Of a DNA stretch of 12,726 bases, positions 1 through 7,282 are shown piece by piece. Location of the stretch: the NCBI GenBank assembly GCA_045595785.1, contig JAZOBE010000026.1:1-12726 (forward strand), written 5' to 3'. The notes beneath the pieces are model-generated. The model was not told where the DNA came from and searched no databases. It worked only from the letters and a program-made list of their open reading frames with translations. The first letter of the stretch is position 1, and each line of letters opens with the position of its first letter. This stretch comes from SFLA01 sp045595785 (GTDB lineage Bacteria > Bacillota > Clostridia > Oscillospirales > CAG-382). Made by a program: the position numbers and the translations under genes.

Positions 1-243
1 CTCGAATGCATCGGTTCCGTCAGCATTTTCAAACAGCTTGTGCTCAAGAAAATGTGCGGTTCCGTCAGGTACCGTAACAATACCGTTTTCGGTGGGAAGT
101 CTGTTATCGCAAGATCCGTACTTTACAGCAACAGCGGCAAAGGCTGTCTCGTGATTTTTTGGGCAAACGTAAACGGGGAGTCCGGACGAATGTAAAAAGT
201 AATAATACTTTTCGCCTAAAAGCTTGTTCTCTTTAACTATCAT
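1..243 (-). CDS. ymfH: M16 family metallopeptidase, YmfH-like (N-terminal part only)
   Basis: This is the first 81 codons of a pitrilysin-type (M16) zinc protease; the rest lies beyond the left edge. The zinc-binding HxxEH motif is visible as HFLEH at residues 64-68 (H64, E67 catalytic base, H68), inside the family-typical context GTAHFLEHKLFEN. The ATG overlaps the TGA stop of the upstream M16-like gene as ATGA, and GGAG and GAGGA ribosome-binding sequences precede it. Known for the family: Bacillus YmfF and YmfH are encoded together, and their homologues are annotated as associated with the 5-aminopentanol modification of EF-P. By inference this is the metal-binding partner of the inactive-looking upstream protein. 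The second M16 domain and the second half of the zinc site (a downstream Glu) cannot be seen. Confidence 0.9.
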   Translation of the reverse strand, partial: MIVKENKLLGEKYYYFLHSSGLPVYVCPKNHETAFAAVAVKYGSCDNRLPTENGIVTVPDGTAHFLEHKLFENADGTDAFE

Positions 244-1511
244 TCCTCCACGTCTCCTTCAAGAAAGTAAACGGTATCCACCGTTATTTTTTCGGCGCAG
301 GAAATAACGTCCTCCCGTGTAATACTGTCCATTTCCTTTTCCGCATCCTTTGGCGACATATCCACGCCCGCTATAAAACGGGACAGATAAAAGCTGTTCA
401 TACCGCGGTTTTTATCGGTAACACTTCTGAAACTGCTTTTTATACTGCGTATGGAAGAGGAAAACTCTGTTTCGGTAAACTCGCCCCTTCTCATTTTTTC
501 AAGCTGTTCATCTATTGCGGAAATAACCTTGTCTTTGTCTTTTGCGTCGATTCCCGCAGTGATAACCAAAATACCCTTAATAGACTGGGGCACGGGCGAA
601 CAGTAATAGCACAGCGACATCTTTTCCCTCACGTTCATAAACAATTTACTTGTGGGGGATGCGGCGAAAATCTCGTCAAAGACCAAAAACTTAAGCCAAT
701 CCTTTTCGCAAAGTGAAATTCCCGTGCGGTAACCGATGCACAGTTTACTCTGGCTGATATTCATCTTTTCGGTGTGGTAGACCGCGTTTTCCTTTTTACG
801 TATTATCTCCGTTTTAGGCAGAGGGGCTCTTCCGGAGGAGAAGGGGAGAGAAGCAACAATTTTTTGTTCAATCTCTTTTCCGTCTGTTGCGCCGGTAAAT
901 ACAATATGAACCGGTGCCTTTGCCAGCATCTCTTTGTAAAAATTATAAAGATTTTTACCGTTTATCCTTTTAACGTCCTCTTCCTTGCCGTCGGAAGGCA
1001 CGGAATACGCTTCGTCCCTGCACATTATCTCAATGCAACGGGACACGGCGTATGCGGATTTGTTGTCCTTGCGGGAGCGGATAATATCTATCTGGTTCTT
1101 TTTCTCGCTCTCAACGTATTCCTTCTTAAATCTTCCGCATCTGACGAGGGGACAGAATACAAGCTGGTGCAAAAGGTCAATAAGACTGTCGGTAATATCC
1201 TCGTTGTTAATGGTATATTTTTTGTTTATACCCGAAACCGAGAAGGTAACACATACACATTCGCCAAGCACACGGTTATATACCTCTGCGCTGGCGGCAT
1301 ACAGTTCCTCCTGCACTATGGCAAGGTCACGCATGGTGGGATATTTTACCGTACCACGGTTTATAACCGATGCCAGCAGTGCAGAAAACGCCGCCGTATC
1401 ACGGTTTAAGGGAAGCAGAAAGTTTACCGTAAGCAGGTCGTATTTGGATTTATCTGTTTTGAGGGCGGTAAAAGTTACGCCCTCTGTCAAAGTGTTAAAA
1501 TATTTTTCCAT
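240..1511 (-). CDS. ymfF: M16 family peptidase-like protein without zinc motif, YmfF-like
   Basis: A 423-residue M16-like protein with two tandem domains. The N-terminal domain has no HxxEH: where it should sit, about residues 46-58, the sequence reads LASVINRGTVKYP, so it should not bind zinc. The C-terminal domain keeps the conserved Arg/Tyr element (NVREKMSLCYY, R295 and Y302/Y303) that helps substrate binding in M16 heterodimers. This split of roles matches the mitochondrial processing peptidase alpha/beta pair and the Bacillus YmfF/YmfH pair. No signal peptide is visible, so it is cytoplasmic. It starts 3 bp after the nagB stop and overlaps the ymfH start by 4 bp, which suggests translational coupling and a stoichiometric pair. 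In B. subtilis the pair is linked to EF-P modification; the same role here is inference. Confidence 0.9.
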   Translation of the reverse strand: MEKYFNTLTEGVTFTALKTDKSKYDLLTVNFLLPLNRDTAAFSALLASVINRGTVKYPTMRDLAIVQEELYAASAEVYNRVLGECVCVTFSVSGINKKYTINNEDITDSLIDLLHQLVFCPLVRCGRFKKEYVESEKKNQIDIIRSRKDNKSAYAVSRCIEIMCRDEAYSVPSDGKEEDVKRINGKNLYNFYKEMLAKAPVHIVFTGATDGKEIEQKIVASLPFSSGRAPLPKTEIIRKKENAVYHTEKMNISQSKLCIGYRTGISLCEKDWLKFLVFDEIFAASPTSKLFMNVREKMSLCYYCSPVPQSIKGILVITAGIDAKDKDKVISAIDEQLEKMRRGEFTETEFSSSIRSIKSSFRSVTDKNRGMNSFYLSRFIAGVDMSPKDAEKEMDSITREDVISCAEKITVDTVYFLEGDVEE

Positions 1512-1514
1512 GTA

Positions 1515-2279
1515 TTAAAGAATCTTTGCAGCGCTGTCAGTATCAAGATAAAGGGTGGCGTTATTATGGCGGCGGAGTATGGACGCAGGGCAGGCTTCGG
1601 TTATCTCACCCATAACGGTGTTGTAAACCGCGTTTGCCTTGGATGCCGCGGGAACGATACAGAAAACCGCCTCGGGCGCAACCAAAGTAGGTATGGTAAG
1701 CGTCATTGCGTGGGTAGGCACCAGGTCGATAGATGCAAAGCAACCGTCGTTTACCTGCTGCATACGGCACACGTTGTCAAGCTCAACCGGCTTTACAGCG
1801 TATTTATCGTTAAAATCAGCTACGTGAGGGTCGTTAAAAGCGATATGTCCGTTCTCGCCAATACCCATACAAATAACATCGCAGGGATGCTCCGCAAGAA
1901 GGGCAGCATATCTTTCCGCTTCCGCATAAGGGTCGGTAGCGGTAATATCTATGTAATTTACAGAGGCAAAGGGCACCTTTCCGAATATTGCATTGTAAAG
2001 GAAATTTCCAAATCCCTGAGGTGCGTCCTTGTCAAGCCCTATATACTCGTCCATATGGAAAGCGTGTATCTTGGTCCAGTCAATTTCCTTGTCGTTAATA
2101 AGAGCGGCAAGAAACTCGTTCTGGCTGGGTGCGGCGGCGAATATCATATTAATTTCGCCTTTCTTTGCAATCTGGGCTTTGATTTCAGCGGCGGCTTCTT
2201 CAGCGGCACGTACGCCCATCTCCGCTCTGGATTCATATACTTTATATACCAAATTATCAACTTTACCTGTCTTAACCAT
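1515..2279 (-). CDS. nagB: Glucosamine-6-phosphate deaminase (divergent NagB clade)
   Basis: Predicted to convert glucosamine-6-phosphate to fructose-6-phosphate and ammonia, the step after NagA. I place the start at the ATG at 2279 (254 aa): AAAGGA lies 8 nt upstream, and the ATG overlaps the nagA stop by 8 bp. An ATG 24 bp further upstream has no such support. Visible motifs (numbered from this start) are FHMDEYIGL with the catalytic Asp near residue 77, and GIGENGHIAFNDP with the catalytic His near 145. Two positions differ from E. coli NagB: D141 is Asn, as in Bacillus NagB, and E148 is Asp. The usual phosphate loop GGTP is replaced by AAAPSQ. These features recall a subfamily annotated as glucosamine-6-phosphate deaminase in several gut phyla. 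Deaminase is the best call given the nagA neighbour, but the activity is not certain. Confidence 0.88.
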   Translation of the reverse strand: MVKTGKVDNLVYKVYESRAEMGVRAAEEAAAEIKAQIAKKGEINMIFAAAPSQNEFLAALINDKEIDWTKIHAFHMDEYIGLDKDAPQGFGNFLYNAIFGKVPFASVNYIDITATDPYAEAERYAALLAEHPCDVICMGIGENGHIAFNDPHVADFNDKYAVKPVELDNVCRMQQVNDGCFASIDLVPTHAMTLTIPTLVAPEAVFCIVPAASKANAVYNTVMGEITEACPASILRRHNNATLYLDTDSAAKIL

Positions 2280-3444
2280 TTTTAATTTCCTTTCCGCGCA
2301 CATATACCGCGCATACGTTTATATCATCGTCAAAAACCGCAATGTCTGCGTCCTTGCCTTTTTCAAGTGTTCCCTTGTTTCCAAGAGAGGCAAAGCGTGC
2401 AGGTGTAGCGGTCATCATCTTAACCGCATCCTTAAGGGAAACGCCTGCCTGCTTGTACATAGTGCGCACAAGTCTGTCGGCAGTAGCAATACTGCCTGCA
2501 AACGCCTGCCTGTCAGGCATTTTTGCAACTCCGTCCTCAATAAACACCTCATATCCGTTTTCAAGCGAACCCAGAATTGTGGTTCCCGAAGTCTGTCCTG
2601 CACCGCGCATGGAGTCCGTTACCATACACATTTTGTCGGGACCCTTAATGCGGTACAGCGAGCCCAGAATGCAGGGAGGCAGGTGGCATCCGTCAGCAAT
2701 GACCTCCACCTTCATATCATCAATAATATATCCGCTTTCAATCATACCGGGTATACGGAAACCGCCCCTTCGTACCATAGAAGACATACCGGAATAAAAG
2801 TGGGTAAGCAGACCGTATCCGTTTTCGTATCCCTCAAGCACCGTTTGGTACTCCGCGTCGGAGTGACCCATAGATGCAAGAATTCCTTTTTCGGCAAGAA
2901 TTTTTCCCAATTCCATAGCGCCGTCAAGCTCTGGTGCAACCGTCCAGCGTTTTATAATTCCTTTTCCTGCTTCAAGTATAGGCAAATAATGGTCGGGCGT
3001 GGGCTTTTTCAAAAACCTCTCGTCCTGCGCGCCCTTTTGAGCAGGGGAAAAGTAGGGACCCTCAAGGTGTATACCGCAAAGGTCGCTTCCGTTATTTTCG
3101 GTGCTTTGCGCTTTACGGAAAGTATCAAAGGTGCGGAACAGCTCTTCATCAGGGCAGGTAAGTGTGGTGGGAAGCATTGCGGTTGTACCGTGGCTTCCGT
3201 GAAGACGTGCGGCGGTGAGATATGCCTCCACCGTGCCATCCATAAAATCGCTTCCTCCGCCTCCGTGGAGGTGAATATCCACAAAGCCGGGAGATATGTA
3301 TTTACCGCTGTAATCGGTTACGTTACAGCCCTCGTCGCTTGTGCGCTCGCCTACGGAAACAACCTTTCCGTCCTCAAAGCACACTTCGCCGTTTTGTATA
3401 ATTTCGTTTTCGGTTATAAGAACGCCCACTAATTTATTTATCAT
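2272..3444 (-). CDS. nagA: N-acetylglucosamine-6-phosphate deacetylase
   Basis: A 390-residue amidohydrolase-fold enzyme that removes acetate from GlcNAc-6-phosphate to give glucosamine-6-phosphate. The metal and catalytic residues are readable in order: DIHLHGG (H58, H60), HLEGPYFSP (E128), SMGHSDAEY (H194), LTHFYSGMS (H215) and MVTDSM (catalytic D277). The length is normal for NagA. A GGAGGG ribosome binding site precedes the ATG, which directly abuts the ispF stop (TAGATG). The end overlaps nagB by 8 bp, so the two consecutive steps are translationally linked. No signal peptide is present, consistent with cytoplasmic amino-sugar catabolism or cell-wall recycling. The canonical THLFNAM segment reads THFYSGM, a mild variation. 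No GntR-type NagR regulator is nearby; regulation appears tied to the whole operon. Confidence 0.95.
   Translation of the reverse strand: MINKLVGVLITENEIIQNGEVCFEDGKVVSVGERTSDEGCNVTDYSGKYISPGFVDIHLHGGGGSDFMDGTVEAYLTAARLHGSHGTTAMLPTTLTCPDEELFRTFDTFRKAQSTENNGSDLCGIHLEGPYFSPAQKGAQDERFLKKPTPDHYLPILEAGKGIIKRWTVAPELDGAMELGKILAEKGILASMGHSDAEYQTVLEGYENGYGLLTHFYSGMSSMVRRGGFRIPGMIESGYIIDDMKVEVIADGCHLPPCILGSLYRIKGPDKMCMVTDSMRGAGQTSGTTILGSLENGYEVFIEDGVAKMPDRQAFAGSIATADRLVRTMYKQAGVSLKDAVKMMTATPARFASLGNKGTLEKGKDADIAVFDDDINVCAVYVRGKEIKNG
2288..2293 (-). promoter_or_regulatory. nagB ribosome binding site
   Basis: AAAGGA on the minus strand, 8 nt before the ATG at 2279 and inside the last codons of nagA. It decides between two in-frame ATGs for nagB: the upstream one at 2303 lacks a comparable sequence at the right distance. 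Confidence 0.65.
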
Positions 3445-3918
3445 CTATTTTCCCTCCAAAATACAAACAGCGTGGGCGCAAATTCCTTCCTTTGCGCCGG
3501 TAAAGCCCATACCCTCTTCGGTAGTGGCTTTAATATTAATTCTGTCAATATCGGTTTTCAGCACGTTTGCAATATTTGCACGCATTTCTTCTATATACGG
3601 CGATAACTTGGGTACTTGTGCAATAACAGTGCAGTCCATATTAGAAAGAGAGTATCCTCTTTCGTCCATAGTCTCTTTTACTTTTTTAAGCAAAATAAGG
3701 GAGTTTATATCCTTATACGCTCCGTCCGTATCGGGAAAATGGTAGCCAATATCTCGCAGAGCCATCGCGCCCAGCAGACTGTCGCAAACGGCGTGAACAA
3801 GCACGTCTGCGTCCGAATGTCCCAAAAGTCCCAATTCCGACGGAATTTCCACACCGCCGATTATAAGCTTTCTGCCTTGTGCAAATCGATGGGCGTCATA
3901 TCCGTGTCCTATTCTCAT
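3445..3918 (-). CDS. ispF: 2-C-methyl-D-erythritol 2,4-cyclodiphosphate synthase
   Basis: Fifth enzyme of the MEP isoprenoid pathway; it cyclises CDP-methylerythritol 2-phosphate and releases CMP. At 157 aa it matches the family length. Metal ligands fall at the same numbers as in E. coli IspF: D8 and H10 in GHGYDAHRF, and H42 following GHSDADVLV. The FPDTD and ATTEEGMGFTG blocks are also present. The ATG overlaps the ispD stop as ATGA, so the two pathway genes are coupled. They are separate proteins here, not the fused IspDF found in some Alphaproteobacteria and Epsilonproteobacteria. IspE, which acts between them, is not in the window. Confidence 0.97.
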   Translation of the reverse strand: MRIGHGYDAHRFAQGRKLIIGGVEIPSELGLLGHSDADVLVHAVCDSLLGAMALRDIGYHFPDTDGAYKDINSLILLKKVKETMDERGYSLSNMDCTVIAQVPKLSPYIEEMRANIANVLKTDIDRINIKATTEEGMGFTGAKEGICAHAVCILEGK

Positions 3919-4634
3919 AAAGAACCGTTTTCCTTCCCTTTTTCTCTTTCCGCAAGGAACACGCGCGCTTTGGCACGCTTTATATCCTCCGGGGTGGTAA
4001 GCTTATCGTTATTATCGCCTATATTTACGTATTTCACCTTAAATCCTGCGTTTTCAGCAAGAGTGGTATCGTCAGTAGCGGAAACCTTGTTTTTCTTTCC
4101 CAAAGCAGATGCTACCAGATAAATATCTCTGCGGAACACCTGGGGTGTCTGCACAGCGATAAGTCTGTCTCTTCTCGGGGTATACTGAACAGACCCGTTT
4201 TCATCGGTATATTTCACCGTATCCGTCATTGCCTTGCAGGCGCAGGAAGCACCGGTCTCGTATACCGCGTTAACTACATCGTCAATATTTTCGCCGGTAA
4301 TGAAGGGGCGTGCGCAATCGTGTATACACACGATATCCGTATCTCCTGCCGTAAGAACTCCGTTAAGCACGGATTCCGTCCGTGTCTTTCCGCCGGGCGC
4401 AAATACTATCTTCTTTTTCGTATACTTGTCCGCAATAGGGGAAAGTCGGGTCTTGTCGCGGCAAACTACCACTATATCGGTTACGGTCTGGCTTTCTTCA
4501 AAAGCGTCCAGCACCATAGAAAGCACGGTGCCCTTGCCCAGCTTTATAAGTGGTTTTTCCACGCCGCCCATACGCTGTCCCGTTCCTGCGGCAACGATAA
4601 CGGCGGTCACTCGCCTTGTCTTTTTATTTTCCAC
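3915..4634 (-). CDS. ispD: 2-C-methyl-D-erythritol 4-phosphate cytidylyltransferase
   Basis: Third enzyme of the MEP pathway; it joins CTP and methylerythritol 4-phosphate. The nucleotide-binding loop VIVAAGTGQRMG lies close to the N-terminus, and HDCARPFI, IAVQTPQVF and TDDTTLAENAG match conserved IspD blocks. No methionine codon starts the protein, so a GTG is used. I chose the GTG at 4634 (239 aa) because AAGGGTGAT, close to the end of the anti-SD complement, sits about 7 nt upstream. A GTG at 4646 would add four residues but has no room for a binding site. Either start overlaps the end of the U32 gene (by 11 or 23 bp), and the stop overlaps ispF by 4 bp. The identity is secure; the exact start is not. 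Confidence 0.95.
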   Translation of the reverse strand: MENKKTRRVTAVIVAAGTGQRMGGVEKPLIKLGKGTVLSMVLDAFEESQTVTDIVVVCRDKTRLSPIADKYTKKKIVFAPGGKTRTESVLNGVLTAGDTDIVCIHDCARPFITGENIDDVVNAVYETGASCACKAMTDTVKYTDENGSVQYTPRRDRLIAVQTPQVFRRDIYLVASALGKKNKVSATDDTTLAENAGFKVKYVNIGDNNDKLTTPEDIKRAKARVFLAEREKGKENGSL

Positions 4635-5841
4635 GGATAATATCACCCTTTTTCAGTCCGTCTGCTTTAAGATAGAATTCCATTTTCGCGTGGGGCGTGC
4701 TTTCAATAGGGTTACCCTCAAGATCAAACATCTCGCCTATAACCGCGTCTCTGCCGACCTTGCCGGGAGTAAGTATCTGCACGTTTTCACCAACGCACAT
4801 TTTATTTCTCTGAAGACAAAGCGCCATACCCTTTTCCGCATCATAATCGGAAACGGTACAAAGATAAGCTCTGTCCTTAAGATATTCGTTGTTGTTTACG
4901 ATATTTGCTGTTTCCTGAGGAGAATTAAAATAAAATCCTGTGCAGTATTCTCGATGAGAAACGCTTTCCACCTCAGTAAGATATGCCTTGTCAAAGGGCT
5001 TGCCTGCAACGTACGCGTCCAGCGCCATGCGGTATGCATTGGTTACCGCCGCGGTGTAGTATGCGCTCTTCATTCTGCCCTCTATCTTCAAGCTGTCTAT
5101 ACCTGCATCAATAAGCTGGGGGATATGCTCTATCATACACATATCCTTGGAGGAGAATACGTAAGTGCCGTTTTCGTCCTGCTCGGCTTCAATACGGTCG
5201 CACTCTCTTTTTTCCTCATACATAAAGTATTTCCATCTGCAGGGCTGTGCACAGCTTCCCTCGTTGGCGTTTCGGTTTATATAATAGTGTGAAAGCAGGC
5301 ATCTGCCCGAATAAGAAACACACATAGCGCCGTGAACAAAGCACTCAATCTCCAATTCGGGAGGCGTGTTTTCACGCACCGACTTAATATCCTCCAGAGT
5401 AAGCTCTCTTGCCAGAACAATACGCTTTACGCCTGCGTTATACCAAAAACGGCAGGCGGCGGCGTTTACGGTGGATGCCTGTGTGGAAAGATGTATCTCT
5501 CCGTCGGGGATAATTTCTTTTATTCTGCATATAACACCGGGGTCGGAAACTATATACGCATCCGGCTTTATTTCACCAAGAATGCGCAGATATTCGTCCA
5601 GATCTCTGAACTGCTTGTCTCTGGGCATGGTGTTAAGCGTAATATATATTTTTTTGCCAAGTGAGTGGGTATAATCTACGCTTTCCTTTAACTGCTCGGG
5701 AGTAAAGTTACCTGCCTGAGAGCGCATACCAAACTTATCCAAAGCACAGTACACCGCGTCTGCCCCGTAAAGAAGTGCGTAATATAATTTTTCGGGATTT
5801 CCCGCAGGAGATAGTATCTCCGGTCTTTTAATCTTCGTCAT
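4624..5841 (-). CDS. trhP: U32 family protein, tRNA 5-hydroxyuridine synthesis (TrhP-like)
   Basis: A 405-residue U32 family protein with the N-terminal SPAGNPEKL segment, the U32 signature ECFVHGAMCVSYSGRC (residues 166-181) and then GSCAQPCRW. Cysteines C174, C181, C197 and C201 are grouped as expected for the family's proposed Fe-S site. Although named peptidases, members such as E. coli YegQ/TrhP and Bacillus YrrN/YrrO are known for prephenate-dependent formation of 5-hydroxyuridine at tRNA position 34. Context supports this: in Bacillus the relatives YrrN and YrrO lie downstream of yrrL (mltG), as here. The start overlaps the mltG end by 14 bp and only a distant GAGGT (14 nt) precedes it, so coupling is likely. 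The length resembles the longer TrhP2/YrrO form. No second U32 gene is adjacent. Confidence 0.88.
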   Translation of the reverse strand: MTKIKRPEILSPAGNPEKLYYALLYGADAVYCALDKFGMRSQAGNFTPEQLKESVDYTHSLGKKIYITLNTMPRDKQFRDLDEYLRILGEIKPDAYIVSDPGVICRIKEIIPDGEIHLSTQASTVNAAACRFWYNAGVKRIVLARELTLEDIKSVRENTPPELEIECFVHGAMCVSYSGRCLLSHYYINRNANEGSCAQPCRWKYFMYEEKRECDRIEAEQDENGTYVFSSKDMCMIEHIPQLIDAGIDSLKIEGRMKSAYYTAAVTNAYRMALDAYVAGKPFDKAYLTEVESVSHREYCTGFYFNSPQETANIVNNNEYLKDRAYLCTVSDYDAEKGMALCLQRNKMCVGENVQILTPGKVGRDAVIGEMFDLEGNPIESTPHAKMEFYLKADGLKKGDIIRGK

Positions 5842-7270
5842 CGTATTGTTTATTGACCTCTGCAGCGAGTTTTTTGTTTGCTTCGTGTCCTGAATTGGTT
5901 TGTGCGTAATAGGTCTTTCCCGTTACGTCGGATACGAAATAGTATGCATTTATCTCGTTACCCTTGTCATTGACGGGAGGCGCGGGATAAATTGCCGCTT
6001 CCAGCGCATCAAGGCTGGGACAGCATATAGCTCCGGGAGGCAGACCTTTATACAAATATGAGTTGTAGGGATTATCTGTATCCAGATCCTCTTGGGTAAG
6101 ATCCTCTTTTCTTGCATCAAGGAAATATTGAATAGTCGCATCAGATTCAAGATAAGGGAAGTTTTTGCTGTGGGAGAGACGGTTGTGGAACACGTAGGAG
6201 ATAGCCTCATAGTCGGTAATATATTTTGCCTCCATCTGCACCATCGAAGCAAGTGTTACTATATCATCAAATGTCATTCCCAGTGCTTCAACGTCTGCCT
6301 TGTAGTCCTCAGCATAATATTTCCAGAAGCGGTTGTTGAAGTTGTTAAGGAACTTGTTTATTACAAGATATTCTTCGGTGTCTGTGTAGAAATCATAGGT
6401 GTCGGGGTAGAGATAACCCTCAAGACGGTACACACGGTTTTCGGAATATCCCATTTCATCAAGCATTTTTACAAATTCGTGTTTATACGGATATGTGTTT
6501 ATAGCACGGATATACTCCGCTCTTTCACCGACACCGTTGGAAACCAGCAGGTCTATTATCTGCTCTACCGTAAATCCTTCGGGTACAGTTATACGAACTA
6601 CCTCACGCTCGGTATGAACGGTGGTAAGACGGTAAAGAATGTTGGAAAAATTAAGGTTATCGGGAATAGCGTACTCACCGGGGATAAACTCAACGTCGGT
6701 TCCGTCACCGTAAACCTGACAGTACAGCTTAAACAGCCAAGGGTATTTTATTACTCCCTGCTCCTTAAGTGTATCGGTTACCTGGTCAATGGTGGTGTCC
6801 TCGGTTACAGTTATTGCCGCCTCGGCTTCCGTGCTTACCAGCGCAAATACGTCGTTAATACCGGTTATTGCAAAAAAACTGCAATATACCGATGCAACCA
6901 CGATAACGGCGATATATATTATTGCCTTAAGCAAAAAGCTCATGTTGCCGATTCTGGTAAGAAAATCGGAAAAGCTAAAGCTTTTTTTCTTTTTCTTTTC
7001 CTTGTTGTCCACAAAATGACGGGAATTCTCGCCATTGTATTTGGAAAGGTCGGCTTTATCGGAAAAATGTCCCGATATAGCGGAAACCTCTTCAGGCTCC
7101 TCGGATTTTTCTTCGGGCGGATTATCTTTAACTGTTTTCTTGGCTTCTGCCTTTTTGGGCGCAGGCTTTTCCTCTTGCTTGGGAGCAGAAGACTCCTGGT
7201 TTTTCTGACGGTATTCCTCAAGTATCTTAAGGATATCGTCTGTATTGCTGCCGTTTTTGTTGTTATCCAT
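5828..7270 (-). CDS. mltG: Endolytic peptidoglycan transglycosylase MltG
   Basis: A 480-residue YceG/MltG protein that cleaves nascent glycan strands at the outer face of the membrane. Residues 1-110 form a charged cytoplasmic tail rich in Lys, Glu and Pro, ending in a Lys run (about 90-96). One membrane segment spans about 113-135. A LysM-like extracytoplasmic part follows (about 152-220), then the catalytic domain. The catalytic Glu is E347 in LASMVQMEAKY, and HNRL, FPYLESDATIQY and YLYKGLPPGAICCPS match conserved MltG blocks. The tail is absent from E. coli MltG, but long tails occur in Gram-positive forms. The start is well supported by AGGAGG 8 nt upstream. It lies 12 bp after the CPBP gene and overlaps trhP by 14 bp. 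Confidence 0.95.
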   Translation of the reverse strand: MDNNKNGSNTDDILKILEEYRQKNQESSAPKQEEKPAPKKAEAKKTVKDNPPEEKSEEPEEVSAISGHFSDKADLSKYNGENSRHFVDNKEKKKKKSFSFSDFLTRIGNMSFLLKAIIYIAVIVVASVYCSFFAITGINDVFALVSTEAEAAITVTEDTTIDQVTDTLKEQGVIKYPWLFKLYCQVYGDGTDVEFIPGEYAIPDNLNFSNILYRLTTVHTEREVVRITVPEGFTVEQIIDLLVSNGVGERAEYIRAINTYPYKHEFVKMLDEMGYSENRVYRLEGYLYPDTYDFYTDTEEYLVINKFLNNFNNRFWKYYAEDYKADVEALGMTFDDIVTLASMVQMEAKYITDYEAISYVFHNRLSHSKNFPYLESDATIQYFLDARKEDLTQEDLDTDNPYNSYLYKGLPPGAICCPSLDALEAAIYPAPPVNDKGNEINAYYFVSDVTGKTYYAQTNSGHEANKKLAAEVNKQYDDED

Positions 7271-7282
7271 TTTTCATTCCTC

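Noticed and set aside
2029..3432. 467-codon open frame on the plus strand opposite nagA and nagB
   Set aside because: It lies fully antisense to two genes with complete catalytic motifs, resembles no known family and has low-complexity Ser/Ala/Lys runs. It is a codon-bias shadow.
3445..4634. Possible IspDF fusion
   Set aside because: The ispD stop and ispF start are clearly separate codons in an ATGA overlap, so two proteins are made.
4234..5292. 352-codon plus-strand open frame opposite ispD and trhP
   Set aside because: It crosses two well-supported genes and has no recognisable domain.
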